Assembly (NCBI RefSeq): GCF_000517085.1
Contig: NZ_KI912107.1
Location: forward strand, 5,701,980 to 5,765,979
From: Saccharicrinis fermentans DSM 9555 = JCM 21142
GTDB taxonomy: Bacteria > Bacteroidota > Bacteroidia > Bacteroidales > Marinilabiliaceae
Direction of reading: 5' to 3'
DNA length: 64,000 bases
Shown: positions 20,649-29,814 of the stretch, piece after piece
Position numbering within the stretch: position 1 is the first letter of the stretch
How the letters are laid out: each line of letters begins with the position of its first letter
Position numbers and translations under genes: made by a program
The notes under the pieces: model-generated
What the model was told of the DNA's origin: nothing
The model's input: only the letters and a program-made list of their open reading frames with translations
Databases searched by the model: none

Positions 20649-23460
20649 CGTAAGGTGCTTTAATACTTATTATTTTTGGATCTACGCCTTGTAACGTTCC
20701 ACTATTTAATTGCAAATCCACTGTTCCTTCAACAAGGTCTATATCTACATCGTAGTAGTGTTTGTAAATTATTTGATCTACAATACCATTTTTGTCTCTT
20801 TTTACCATCTGCGTATTGTTCTTTATTTTGGCCAATTCAATAGTAGGTAAGTAGGTTTTGTAAGTACCCACAGCTCGCTCATTGCGGTTGCTTTCTGTTT
20901 GAAAGTATTCAAAAAAGCGAGCTTGTGCATAGGCAACTACATTATTAAAACTAATAGTGGCAGCCTCGGTTATTATACCCGGTTTTATAATAAAGTATAC
21001 TTCTGTACCTCCATATTCTATACCTCTATATCGTATGTCAACTTCGTAGTCGCACATGATTTTGTTTATAGCCTCTATTTGCGAATTTGAAATTTCTTCT
21101 AATGTGGACTGATTTTTTGATTTCAACATCTCTGCTACAAGCTCTTTATTGTTGAGATTAAAAATATTAGAAAAATTCTCTTTTAGATGACGAATATCAT
21201 CCCCAAAAATACTTTCTTCAATCCATTCTTTAGTATCCCTGTTATCGTAATAATAGGCCACCGCACTACCTATAAAATACACACCTGTTCCAATGGCTGC
21301 CGTTACGCCCCCTGCTACAGCTAATGTACCTCCAGAAGCTACTGTTGCTTGGCCTGCTTCTAAAACCATAAAACCACCAACCATGCATATGGCACCGCCC
21401 ACAGCGTTTAACGAATAACCGGCCGCAAGCCCCATCTCACCATCCTGATATGCTTCAAAAGCAGAGTCCATGCCTGAAAACATATCAACCGCTCCACTAA
21501 TTACATTTAAAACGGGCACTGCTTTTAAAACACCTTTTACACCAGATGTAATGAGTTTATTATTTGCTGCAGCCTTAAGTATCCAACCTTGTGCTCGCCT
21601 ATTACTAGCTACATTTGAGGTAAAATCTATTAAGGAACCAAAAAAGATGGCTGCTTTGCGCATTTTGTTTTCCTTATCCGTATCGTCGAGTAATACTTTT
21701 AAACTATAATAAACATTAAAGGCTTCTACTAAGGATACTGTAGTAAATACTACTTTACTATTAAGGCCTTTCTTTATTTTTACATCTATTGCAGATAGTT
21801 TTTTATTAAACTTCCCAAGCTCCTCTATATCAAATATCGATACTTTTTTATCGATGCTTTGTAGCGGGGTAACGGAAGTCATATTGAGTTTCACTTTTCC
21901 TCCGGTAGAAAGTAAAGTAAACTTTTTTATCATTTTTTTTGCTCTAACCTCATTATATGCAATATAGGCAGGGATAAAACTATTTGTGAGCACAAAAATA
22001 CTTTGTTGTGTTTTACGTATAACAATGGCAATGGCTGTTTCCTTATCTTGATTTAAATATGCCTGACGGAACACCATTTGACCAATGCTACTAGCAGATG
22101 TATTCTCTTCTAAACTAGAGTAACCTAGTATCTGATTTACAAATGAATCTTTTAACCTTACCTGATTTAACAAAAAACTTCTACCTAATTGACAATCTTT
22201 TAAATAGGTTAGCGCATTATTATATACCTCTAGTGCTACGCACCAATCATTTTTATCATCAGAAGATAAGTAGTTAAGTAAGGTGTGATGCAGTATATGA
22301 CTTTTAAACCAATTAATTAAGCTTTGTGCAGCATTGTGTACTTTTTGGGTGTGTTGTACTAAATCCTCTTTATAGGTTTTTTGCCATAAATCCATCCGTT
22401 CTTTATCGGCATATCTTTGAAGACTGCTATCATTTTTTATAAGTTCACTAATGGTAGTATGCAGAAAAAGCTGTTGTACTCTACTTTTTGTATTTTCCCA
22501 ATTTTCTTTATCTTCAAACCTTTTTTGAAATATTTTAGCCCTACGAGTAAGTTCTTTCAAGGGGTCGGGATAATAAATAGAAACACCCTCTTTATTGCCA
22601 AACGATTCTGAGAACAAATGATAAGTTGCCAGAGTGGGCATTTCAGTGTCGTTGCGATAATCGCGCAACAGCATTACTCCTGGTTTTAGCTCACCTTGCA
22701 AACCCAGATATTCATATTTAAGCATAGGAACCTGCCTGTAAAACCACCTAGGGTCAAGTTTAGGAATACCACTGGCATCGTCTCCTCGCAGGCGTTCAGC
22801 TGACAGTTTAACTTTAGAGAATACAAACTTACATTCGTGATGCTCATCTTCGGGATTATCAGTAATAAAACTTTTAATGGTGGCATACTCTGCTTTTTCT
22901 CCTCTAGGGGTATTAAAACTACATAAGCCGTTAGCTATTTCAAATTCTTGGTATTCCCCATCTTTTAACTCAAAGCAATATTTCAAGTTATTTTCGGCAT
23001 CAAAAACATAGATATAGCCATTTTTAACTTTTATATTATTTAATTTATCACCATTATAGCCCTCAACTTCTTGCCCCATTTCGCCGCATAGCATCTCACC
23101 ATTCTCTGCATCCTCACGCCAATTATAATTATTATACTCTTTATACTCTCTAATATTAAAATAAAGGGTTTCGCCAAAGGTGGTAATATTATTTATGGTA
23201 TTTGTTCCCTTTTTAGTTCCTGTGGAGGACGCAAAAGTAATATTGATGTAGTATTGAACATTATCTATTACTTTAATGCTTTCGCCCACCACTAATTTTT
23301 TATTCCGTAAAACACACTTAAGTCCAGCTTCTACAGCTTTTACAAAATAATCTTTATGGCTGTATTCACGATATTCTTGGTCATTTAACGTTAGTTTTTT
23401 GGCTATTGAGTAATAGGTATCGCCTTCTGTTACATTATAGGTAATTACATTAAACTCCAT
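20635..23460 (-). CDS. Large PAAR-linked effector with N-terminal LysM-like region and membrane segment
   Basis: 941 residues. The N-terminus (YNVTEGDTYYSIAKKL then LVVGESIKVI) is a LysM-like repeat. Residues ~620-740 form a cluster of hydrophobic, glycine/alanine-rich segments (VLKAVPVLNVISGAVDMF, GLAAGYSLNAVGGAICMVGG, GGVTAAIGTGVYFIG) like the membrane-inserting region of pore-forming effectors. No nuclease or hydrolase motif is obvious. It overlaps the PAAR gene upstream by 11 bp and the broken immunity-like gene downstream by 14 bp, a tight tip-toxin-immunity order. Delivery could be by a type VI-like or extracellular contractile system; no sheath, baseplate or VgrG genes are in the window. 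Confidence 0.65.
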   Translation of the reverse strand: MEFNVITYNVTEGDTYYSIAKKLTLNDQEYREYSHKDYFVKAVEAGLKCVLRNKKLVVGESIKVIDNVQYYINITFASSTGTKKGTNTINNITTFGETLYFNIREYKEYNNYNWREDAENGEMLCGEMGQEVEGYNGDKLNNIKVKNGYIYVFDAENNLKYCFELKDGEYQEFEIANGLCSFNTPRGEKAEYATIKSFITDNPEDEHHECKFVFSKVKLSAERLRGDDASGIPKLDPRWFYRQVPMLKYEYLGLQGELKPGVMLLRDYRNDTEMPTLATYHLFSESFGNKEGVSIYYPDPLKELTRRAKIFQKRFEDKENWENTKSRVQQLFLHTTISELIKNDSSLQRYADKERMDLWQKTYKEDLVQHTQKVHNAAQSLINWFKSHILHHTLLNYLSSDDKNDWCVALEVYNNALTYLKDCQLGRSFLLNQVRLKDSFVNQILGYSSLEENTSASSIGQMVFRQAYLNQDKETAIAIVIRKTQQSIFVLTNSFIPAYIAYNEVRAKKMIKKFTLLSTGGKVKLNMTSVTPLQSIDKKVSIFDIEELGKFNKKLSAIDVKIKKGLNSKVVFTTVSLVEAFNVYYSLKVLLDDTDKENKMRKAAIFFGSLIDFTSNVASNRRAQGWILKAAANNKLITSGVKGVLKAVPVLNVISGAVDMFSGMDSAFEAYQDGEMGLAAGYSLNAVGGAICMVGGFMVLEAGQATVASGGTLAVAGGVTAAIGTGVYFIGSAVAYYYDNRDTKEWIEESIFGDDIRHLKENFSNIFNLNNKELVAEMLKSKNQSTLEEISNSQIEAINKIMCDYEVDIRYRGIEYGGTEVYFIIKPGIITEAATISFNNVVAYAQARFFEYFQTESNRNERAVGTYKTYLPTIELAKIKNNTQMVKRDKNGIVDQIIYKHYYDVDIDLVEGTVDLQLNSGTLQGVDPKIISIKAPYDETN

Positions 23461-24487
23461 AATTGTTAGCTTTATGTTGTAATCGAGCGGAATAAACTTT
23501 TATATCTGTGTAAAAAACAATCGGATAATCTTTCGAGGCTCTTAATTGCTCTAATTTGGCATACCCTTCGTCATTCAACTCTCCTTGTATAAACTCACCA
23601 TTTGGTAATGATATGGTGTAACTTGCATTTGCCAAAGGCTCGCCTGTTTCTTCGTCCAGAGCCTTAATTTCTAGACAATCTTCTACCTTTAGAATTTGAC
23701 TTTCTACAGTTTCTCCATCGCAATTATCAAATTTAAATACATACTCTGGTAAGGTATATCCTTTATCTTGCATTTCTTGAGCACTCTCCTGATCATCCTT
23801 ATCTTCAATATATTTCACGTTCCATGATATCTCTACCATACTATTTTGTACACGTCCACTTACCGATGTAACAAAATCATCTTCACTATTAGTATCTTTT
23901 TCAAATATTTTAAAAGAAATATATTTCCCGTCATCAACTCCATCTACTTCAGCATACAGAATTACATCTTCTCCAACCATTGCAGTTTCAATAATATCTC
24001 CTTCTTTTTGCCATTGGAGATTTGTCGTCATAATAGACTCTTCAGCCTCTTCCCTTATCTGATTCTGATTTGCTTCGGCCTGTCTTAAATCCGAACTTCT
24101 ACCCCTCATCATTGCACCCATCCTATCAATGATTCTAATTTCCGGAAAAGGGATTCTATTTAGTGGCAAACTGGCTTTTGCACCAGGGGTGGCTGATCCC
24201 ACCATCACGGTTGGTTCGCCTACCGTGATACTACCTCCATGGGCTGTCATGCTTCCCATTGTAGCCACAGGTGTTCCATTAATTAGAACTGTGGGTTCTC
24301 CTTGTGCAATGGTGTCTGGAGGACCTGAACATACACACATATCACCCATCAATGCGGCAGGTTTGCCGTTGATTAATACATTAGGTGCTCCCGGTCCTGA
24401 AACGGGACCTCCTATATGAGGAATATAACCTGTTACCATGGGACACATATGCATACTGCCCACTGTTGCTATCGGTTTTCCGGCCAT
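23450..24487 (-). CDS. PAAR-like spike protein with C-terminal Ig/transthyretin-like domain
   Basis: 345 residues. The first ~110 carry the repeated glycine-proline pattern of PAAR/DUF4280-like tip proteins (GKPIATVGSMHMCPMV, APNVLINGKPAALMGDM, EPTVLINGTPVATMGSM), with Cys and His residues suited to bind metal at a spike tip. Residues ~150-345 look like beta-sandwich adaptor domains; DEETGEPLANASYTISLPNG is typical of transthyretin/CnaB-like folds. PAAR proteins cap contractile injection spikes and carry effectors. It is first in an operon with the LysM effector and candidate immunity genes. Confidence 0.82.
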   Translation of the reverse strand: MAGKPIATVGSMHMCPMVTGYIPHIGGPVSGPGAPNVLINGKPAALMGDMCVCSGPPDTIAQGEPTVLINGTPVATMGSMTAHGGSITVGEPTVMVGSATPGAKASLPLNRIPFPEIRIIDRMGAMMRGRSSDLRQAEANQNQIREEAEESIMTTNLQWQKEGDIIETAMVGEDVILYAEVDGVDDGKYISFKIFEKDTNSEDDFVTSVSGRVQNSMVEISWNVKYIEDKDDQESAQEMQDKGYTLPEYVFKFDNCDGETVESQILKVEDCLEIKALDEETGEPLANASYTISLPNGEFIQGELNDEGYAKLEQLRASKDYPIVFYTDIKVYSARLQHKANNYGV

Positions 24488-24645
24488 CTGGTTAAAATTT
24501 AAACGTTGCTTATGTACTTAGTTTTCTACCCTGAATTATTCATAAAAAAAGGGATTTTGTTCCCTAAAATTACTGAAGTATCAGTATTTTTAGGGTGTTG
24601 ACAAAAAAAAACTTTTGAACAATATTAAAAAATATTTCTGAAAAC

Positions 24646-24825
24646 GTGAGCCCAATTCTTGAACTTTTCCCGATATCCAATAAAAAAACCGAAATAAGTT
24701 TTTCTGGTGAAAAAATCAGTAATGATGGTGGTTTGTTGTTATTGCGAGAAGTCGATAGGAAGAATAATACCCTGAACATACCAAAACACAACAAAAACAT
24801 TTATGAATTAATCAGGTTACATTAA
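24646..24825 (+). mobile_element. IS1380-family transposase, N-terminal remnant
   Basis: About 59 codons from a GTG: FPISNKKTEISFSGEKISND then GGLLLLREVDR, the usual N-terminus of IS1380-type transposases. The frame stops at once after YELIRLH, so only the first tenth of the gene remains. The strongly AT-rich flank separates the toxin module from the broken ABC exporter. Confidence 0.6.
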
Positions 24826-24860
24826 AAAAATGGAGCACCTTCCATTTTTTGAACACAGAA

Positions 24861-24907
24861 AATTACGAACGGCAACTCTGATAATATCGGAGTAGCGGTT
24901 CGTAATT
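24861..24907. repeat. Long imperfect hairpin after the ABC permease remnant
   Basis: AATTACGAAC and GTTCGTAATT are perfect 10-bp arms. Inside, GC, ACTC/GAGT and AT/AT also pair with symmetric mismatches, giving a nearly continuous 47-nt foldback 48 bp after the permease stop. It could be a terminator or another cassette-end palindrome; no T-run follows. Confidence 0.55.
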
Positions 24908-24954
24908 AAAAATAATTGTTATTTATTCTTATTATAGATAAGTGTTGGTATATT

Positions 24955-25619
24955 TTATATTTGTTTTAGTATTTTCGACGGATTTGCTTTTGATGCATTA
25001 ATACAAACGGGATAGATAGCGATAGAAGTTAACAATAGGATCCCTAAACCAGAAAATATGAAATACCAACCTGTCAAAGGAGTTTTATATGTGAAATTCT
25101 CCTGCCAAATATCTAAAATAAAATAAGCGATTGGAGTACCCATTATAAAAGCAAGGAAAAGCTGAAAAATAGATTCTTGTTTATCAGAATCATTATATCA
25201 ATTACATTAGCACCGTTAGCTTTCCGAATACCAATTTCTTTGACTCTTTTTTGTATAAGTACATTTGTTAATCCGAGAAGACCAATGATTGTTATAAAGA
25301 TAGCTACTACACAGAAAAGACTTAACAGGTTTAATAAGTAAATCTCTTCTTTATAATAATTTAAAAACGTATCTTTTAAGAAATGATATTGAAAAGGAAG
25401 TTCAGGGTTGAACTTAGTCACACTTTTTTGTAAATGTTCAAGAACAGAACTTGGTTGACCAATATATTTGACATAAGCTACATTACAATAATCTCTTTGA
25501 CATATTAAACATAACGGTTCAATATCGGAATGAAGCGATTCATAATTAAAGTTCTCACATACACCAGTAAGTTTGCATTTACTCCAAAGAGAAGGAATTG
25601 GTTTATGAAACCGGCTCAA
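24955..25619 (-). pseudogene. FtsX/MacB-type ABC permease, C-terminal remnant with frameshift
   Basis: Two open frames form the end of an FtsX-like permease. Positions 25619-25143 hold GLTNVLIQKRVKEIGIRKAN, the diagnostic block before the third helix, and break near 25143. Positions 25143-24955 continue with the last helices (WYFIFSGLGILLLTSIAIYP) and the family tail ASKANPSKILKQI. The N-terminus is missing; IS21 sequence abuts at 25620. A matching ATPase fragment lies at 25958-26119 on the same strand. Confidence 0.72.
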
Positions 25620-25819
25620 GAAATATGTTGCTTGAAATTATTGACGACAGACATAACCTAAAATCAACAATGGTAACATCTCAAGTTCCTTTAAAACAGT
25701 GGTTTGAATCGATAGGTGACCCCGTGGTTGCCGATGCAGTAATGGATAGGTTGGTTAACGGGTCATACCGTATCGAAATGCAAGGCGAATCAATGAGAAA
25801 AATGATAGCAAAACGTTAA
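25620..25819 (+). mobile_element. IS21-family IstB helper ATPase, C-terminal remnant
   Basis: LLEIIDDRHNLKSTMVTSQV, then GDPVVADAVMDRLV and YRIEMQGESMRK, are the end of IstB, the AAA+ helper of IS21 transposition. Only the last ~65 codons remain. The following ~100 bp include AAAACGGAATGTCCAAAAG, probably IS end sequence. It separates the two halves of the ABC exporter remnant. Confidence 0.75.
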
Positions 25820-25957
25820 AAAAATAATACCTATTTTTGAAAAAATCGCAGACCTAAAAAGTGTCCGAATAAAACGGAATGTCCAAAAGTACATAAGAAA
25901 AGTTTTGGGTGAAGTTTGGTTTCGTATAAGTAAATATATTATAAATATGTTTATTTC

Positions 25958-26119
25958 TCACATCATTTCTAATTTTTCAACCTCTTTTTTGTTTTCCTCT
26001 GTTATTACACAGTCATCAAATAGGTTAATCACACGATGTGCAAAATCAGAATCTCTATGTGAATGAGTGAGCCTAACAACTGTAGTTTCTTTTCTATTTA
26101 ATTCTTTAAGTAAGTTGGG
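25958..26119 (-). pseudogene. ABC exporter ATPase, C-terminal remnant
   Basis: Minus-strand frame reading NLLKELNRKETTVVRLTHS, then RDSDFAHRVINLFDDCVITE. This is the H-loop histidine and tail of a LolD/MacB-type ATPase; it ends at the TGA at 25958-25960. Everything upstream, including Walker A and the signature, is missing; the Kv-channel stop lies just beyond. With the FtsX-like fragment it marks a former two-gene exporter cut by deletions and an IS21 insertion. Confidence 0.7.
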
Positions 26120-26125
26120 TATTTA

Positions 26126-26914
26126 TTAATCTATTTTTTTTCCACAATGCGGACATTTTTTATCATCTCTCAGTCTGTCCATAAATCCTGAACCTATAAT
26201 TCCAGTTGGTAAAGCGACTACTCCAATTCCCATTAATGCCATTATTCCACTTACAAATTTACCAATCCCCGTTATTGGATAAACATCACCATATCCCACA
26301 GTTGTTAATGTTGCAACAGCCCACCAAAATGCAGCTAAGATATTAGGGAAAGCATCAGGTTGCTTTTCTCCTTCAACATTATACATTATAAAGGATGCGA
26401 AAATTAAAAGAAGAAGAGTTACAAATCCAGTTACTGCTAATTCTGATTTTTTATCCTTAAGTACAGCCCAAATTAGATTTAATGATTTTGTATATCTATT
26501 GATTTTTAATATTCTCAGAAATCGAATTAATCTTAATGTTCTTAAAAATCTCAAATCAATCTTAATCAGCAAAGGAAGATAGAATGGAAGAATCGCAAAT
26601 AAGTCTATTAAACCATTCATTGAAAAAACAAACTTTAATACTGATTTAAACTTATTACTTGCAGGATGAGTTTGGTTTGAAACATAAAGTCTCATTAAAT
26701 ATTCAATTGAAAATACAGCTACAGAAAATATATCAAACCATTCCAAAAATATTTTAAAATCAGAACTAATTTCCTTTATCGATTCTAATATTATTGAAGT
26801 TATGCTCAATACAATAAGACTCATAATTACATAGTCAAAAATCAAGTTGATTTTTTTACCATGTGAACCTTTCTCAACAAGTCGGTATATTCTCTTTTTA
26901 AATTTCATTGTCAA
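26126..26914 (-). CDS. Voltage-gated potassium channel-like ion transporter
   Basis: 262 residues with six predicted helices. The S4-like segment has regularly spaced arginines (LRFLRTLRLIRFLRILKINR), the pore loop holds the K+ selectivity filter TVGYGD, and S6 is GIMALMGIGVVALPTGIIGSGF. The C-terminus ends in a CPHCGKK zinc-ribbon-like knuckle. It should conduct K+ across the inner membrane under voltage control. It lies 5 bp after the upstream SH3-like membrane gene, so the pair is probably cotranscribed. Confidence 0.87.
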   Translation of the reverse strand: MTMKFKKRIYRLVEKGSHGKKINLIFDYVIMSLIVLSITSIILESIKEISSDFKIFLEWFDIFSVAVFSIEYLMRLYVSNQTHPASNKFKSVLKFVFSMNGLIDLFAILPFYLPLLIKIDLRFLRTLRLIRFLRILKINRYTKSLNLIWAVLKDKKSELAVTGFVTLLLLIFASFIMYNVEGEKQPDAFPNILAAFWWAVATLTTVGYGDVYPITGIGKFVSGIMALMGIGVVALPTGIIGSGFMDRLRDDKKCPHCGKKID

Positions 26915-26919
26915 GGTGA

Positions 26920-27537
26920 TTACTGAATATTAGGATAGTTTTTTAAAATTTTCTCCCAATTAATTTTAAGATATTCTATTGGAATTTTAGTGAAAGTACC
27001 ACCAGTATTCTTAAACTTTATTTCCTTGTCATATTCGGAATAATCAAGAATTGTTATTACATCTCCGTTTTTTATCATGGAACCACCAGCTTCGAGATAA
27101 CCATCTGGATGGTTTAGTAAAACCTTTTGTCCTGGTAGCGCTTTCCATTTTGTAAAAGGAGTTTTCTGAATCTTATATGTATAACCTAATTCACTATCAT
27201 TATAAAAATTTTCCTTAAAGTACAATGTGTCAACACCAACAGCTACTTGCATCCAATCATCGCTCATTTCCCTAATTAGAGTAAGAGAGTCATTCATTTT
27301 TAGTTTAATCTTTGTTGTTCCGAATGGCTTATCACAAAGTTCTAAAGTGTTTGTATTTACGTAAAATGTTTCTCCAGTATCATCAAATATTAAACTAATA
27401 GAAAATGCTGTTATAAAAACTATCAATAAAAAAAATAGAATACGTTTAGGCTTAGAAAACAGCCAAATAACTATTCCCCACAACCCCAAAGCAATGCCAA
27501 TTTCTCCAATTCTTTTAAATTGTCCTCCTACACTCAT
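26920..27537 (-). CDS. Two-helix membrane protein with SH3-like extracytoplasmic region
   Basis: 205 residues, family not recognised. Two hydrophobic segments (IGIALGLWGIVIWLF and ILFFLLIVFITAFSISLIF) are followed by ~150 residues rich in beta strands. Two blocks, LKMNDSLTLIREMSDDWMQV and GSMIKNGDVITILDYSEY, have the look of bacterial SH3-like domains. It directly precedes the Kv-channel gene and may be its partner. The region upstream of its ATG contains half of a palindromic element interrupted by an intron fragment. Confidence 0.55.
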   Translation of the reverse strand: MSVGGQFKRIGEIGIALGLWGIVIWLFSKPKRILFFLLIVFITAFSISLIFDDTGETFYVNTNTLELCDKPFGTTKIKLKMNDSLTLIREMSDDWMQVAVGVDTLYFKENFYNDSELGYTYKIQKTPFTKWKALPGQKVLLNHPDGYLEAGGSMIKNGDVITILDYSEYDKEIKFKNTGGTFTKIPIEYLKINWEKILKNYPNIQ

Positions 27538-27688
27538 GTTATCAATATTATGTTTTTAACGCACTGTCGTTCTTTAATGCTTGCTTGTAACGGTGGATTG
27601 TATGGTTTCGTGGCGGATTACGTGAACTTTCCCTTTTTAAACAGCACCGAAACACGGGTGAGTGAAAAAGCTCAAAATTAGCACTTGC

Positions 27689-28263
27689 TAACAGTACACT
27701 ATACCCGAAGTTGTTGAAAAAGTTTGAAAATACCAATTATCTTCAATAAACCACGGAATGTGGTGTATTTATTTAATATCTATAGGGTGAAACGAAGTTC
27801 ACGAATGCTTTAGAGTCTTCACGGTAAAAAAGTAAGTCATTTAGCTAATAAACGGATTAAGGATCACGCAAAAAAGTTGGGTCTGTTAAAAAAAAGTATT
27901 TATTTAGCTGTTAAATAGAAACGGATTTAATAAATTGAGAAAGAAGAACTATCATCGGAGCTACTGGCTCAATTGTAACGCAGTGTAAATCGCCAACGAA
28001 AATTAAATTAAACAGATTGTTGGCAAAGTCCTATTTTAGGTACAACCATTACGGTGGAAAGACTCCAAAAACGAGGTTACATTCCCTTAGCTTCTATGTA
28101 CAACCAAATTACTTCTGCTTTACCTACTAAATCAAATACACTATTGGCTCCGCCGATCTTCGATTCCCCATGGTATAAGGAACCGCCCAGTACGAGACCC
28201 GTATGCTAGGTGGTGTGAGAGCTTCTCCGATAGGCTAATTAATAGCCTATCGGCTGGCTACTC
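27689..28263 (+). mobile_element. Group II intron, truncated copy
   Basis: Bases 27689 to about 27794 match the 5' end of the full intron copy at 32222, and about 28018 to 28263 match its 3' end almost identically (3' coding tail, domain V with ACCGCC...GGTGGTGTGAGAG, domain VI hairpin with TAGGCTAATTAATAGCCTA). The intervening ~220 bp are not from the intron; I do not recognise them. It has no usable maturase. It lies in a palindrome upstream of the SH3-like gene and is oriented opposite to the neighbouring genes. Confidence 0.8.
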
Positions 28264-28298
28264 CTTTGTGTTTTCGTGCTTTATTCTCCGCAGCCTAT

Positions 28299-28394
28299 CC
28301 GTGTGTCGGGGCAGACATACTCTTTGACAAGTTTTGGTTTGTGGGTCAGCTTTTTGAGCGACTTGGCAATGTGTATGGTTGCGAAGGGTCGGCA
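28299..28394 (-). repeat. Cassette-end palindrome B, directly after the SLATT gene
   Basis: Starts at the SLATT stop. On the minus strand CATAC-ACA-TTGCCAAGT pairs with ACTTGTCAA-AGA-GTATG around a ~30-nt loop. Palindrome A at 34411 has the same inner arms but a different, still complementary outer arm (ACACAC/GTGTGT), and D at 38263 shows AATAGC/GCTATT. Function unknown; it resembles a recombination site or a 3'-end RNA structure. Confidence 0.7.
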
Positions 28395-29003
28395 TTACAA
28401 ACAAGTCAAAATTGCAAATAGAATAACAGGTGTCAATATCCAAATGGCGTAATAATATCTAATCCGAATACTAATACAAAACTTAGTCCAGCCTGCTTGT
28501 CGCTTTGTCAATTTGATATCATCGTCAGTCCAGTTGGAAGCTAAAAAGAATTTATAATCGTAATCATTATGGTTTTCATCACATTTCTGAATTATTGAAT
28601 TATATCTTTTTGAAATGTCCTGAGCCATCTTATATCTATCGTTTAAATCGTCATCAGAGAAAAGTAAAGCCTGACTTTCATGATAAATGTCTGATAATTC
28701 CATTGCATTTTGATGCAACTTTTCTGCTTTTAATTTATAATCCTTTGAACTTTCAATCTGGCTAAAAATAACTGTCAGTAGAGATGCTGCAAGAGTTATC
28801 AGGCTCAAATCTCCATTATTTATTTTTGAATTTAAAGAGGGACTTATAAAAAAAAGACTCATTACAATTACATAAGCTGATAGAATTGCAATTGTAAAAC
28901 TTGAAGACTTATTTTGCTTTAAATAATTAGCATGAGCAACAAATCTAGCTCCTCTAGTTTTCCATATTTGTTGATATGTCACTTTAATAAATTTCTCTTT
29001 CAT
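28395..29003 (-). CDS. SLATT-domain membrane effector downstream of a reverse transcriptase
   Basis: 202 residues. Two adjacent membrane helices (about 34-90: SSSFTIAILSAYVIVMSLFF, then LSLITLAASLLTVIFSQIES), a charged helical stretch with YKLKAEKLHQNAMELSDIYH, and a third hydrophobic segment at the C-terminus (YYAIWILTPVILFAIL). This is the SLATT (SMODS/SLOG-associating 2TM effector) layout. From memory, one subfamily (SLATT_5) is tied to reverse transcriptases. SLATT proteins are predicted to damage the membrane after infection is sensed. The gene appears intact, 18 bp after a folded RNA candidate. Its RT partner is broken. Confidence 0.75.
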   Translation of the reverse strand: MKEKFIKVTYQQIWKTRGARFVAHANYLKQNKSSSFTIAILSAYVIVMSLFFISPSLNSKINNGDLSLITLAASLLTVIFSQIESSKDYKLKAEKLHQNAMELSDIYHESQALLFSDDDLNDRYKMAQDISKRYNSIIQKCDENHNDYDYKFFLASNWTDDDIKLTKRQAGWTKFCISIRIRYYYAIWILTPVILFAILTCL

Positions 29004-29021
29004 ATCAGTAATTTTTAAAAA

Positions 29022-29134
29022 GATGGCTGCCTAAAAATGTAATAATTTATCCGATTAGGATTAAAAACCCATTTGGGTAATAGTTTAAAATTACCTTGCA
29101 AGCAAGGTCTCTTCAAATGAAGAAGGCAGCCATC
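29022..29134 (-). ncRNA. Structured RNA candidate between RT and SLATT genes
   Basis: A perfect 11-bp stem closes the region: GATGGCTGCCT at 29022-29032 against AGGCAGCCATC at 29124-29134, whose last bases lie in the RT stop codon. Four small hairpins sit in a row inside: 29049-29061 (ATCC/GGAT), 29067-29078 (ACCC/GGGT), 29093-29108 (ACCTTGC/GCAAGGT) and 29110-29123 (TCTTC/GAAGA). The result is a cloverleaf-like multibranch of 113 nt. On the minus strand a TTTTT run and the SLATT ATG follow. It could be the RT template or primer, a regulator of SLATT translation, or a cassette-end site. No protein frame explains it. Confidence 0.6.
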
Positions 29135-29810
29135 AATAATATCCTATATCTTTATCTAATATACTAATCCTTTTGTTTTTATATCTTTCAAATGCTCGTT
29201 CAATTTGTTCTTTTGTATATGCTCCTGTTGGGTTCAATTTACCCCTGCTTACTAAAAATCGCCTTTTTTCAGCAACTGTTTCATAGTCATTATAGTTGTG
29301 GACATAGTTATTTCCATTTTTGAATTTTATATCAAAATAGGCTTTAACTATACTTTTTAATTCTTTAGGTGGTTTATTGTCAAAATCATCCAAATTTTTG
29401 AACTGGTTTCTGATGATAGTATCTATACGATATAAAAGCGTCAAATCATCAATTTCAATAAAATAGAAAAGCCAACCATATCTCTTTTTACCAGCTTTAG
29501 CACCAGTAATCTTTTCGTTTAGTTCGTTGATAAATGCTTCCTTAAATAATTCCACATCTTTAATCAACCAATCAGGTCTGGATTCGGGATTTTCAATTCC
29601 CCTTTTAAACCAAGTAAACTTACCAGAAATTCTTGTGATAAATTTACTTATTTGTTTTTCGCTAAGCGTAAGCTTGGTTCCTTTAAATTGATAACCGAGA
29701 AAACTAAAGGGTGTTGAAATACTACCAATTTGAGATTTGTCCTTATTAAGTTTTAAACCTAGTTTATACAACCTAATTTTAAAAGAAAGCTTGTAAAATA
29801 AGGCTTGCGC
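29133..29810 (-). pseudogene. Defence-type reverse transcriptase, C-terminal part (split by IS)
   Basis: In frame with LYKLGLKLNKDKSQIG, which follows the catalytic motif in RTs, then FSFLGYQFKG, a GK..WFKRG thumb block and a ~130-residue C-terminal extension ending DIGYY. Nothing resembles a group II maturase or endonuclease domain. Upstream toward the IS the frame reads AQALFYKLSFKIRL but hits a TAA inside the 4-bp target duplication. Fusing the halves without the IS leaves them one base out of phase; one extra A (CTAAAG instead of CTAAG) would join LTK to AQALFYKL. Confidence 0.75.
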
Positions 29811-29814
29811 TTAG

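Noticed and set aside
29022-29134. Simple rho-independent terminator between RT and SLATT
   Set aside because: The closing stem spans 91 nt of loop with four inner hairpins and SLATT has no other obvious promoter; a terminator alone does not fit, though the following TTTTT keeps some doubt.
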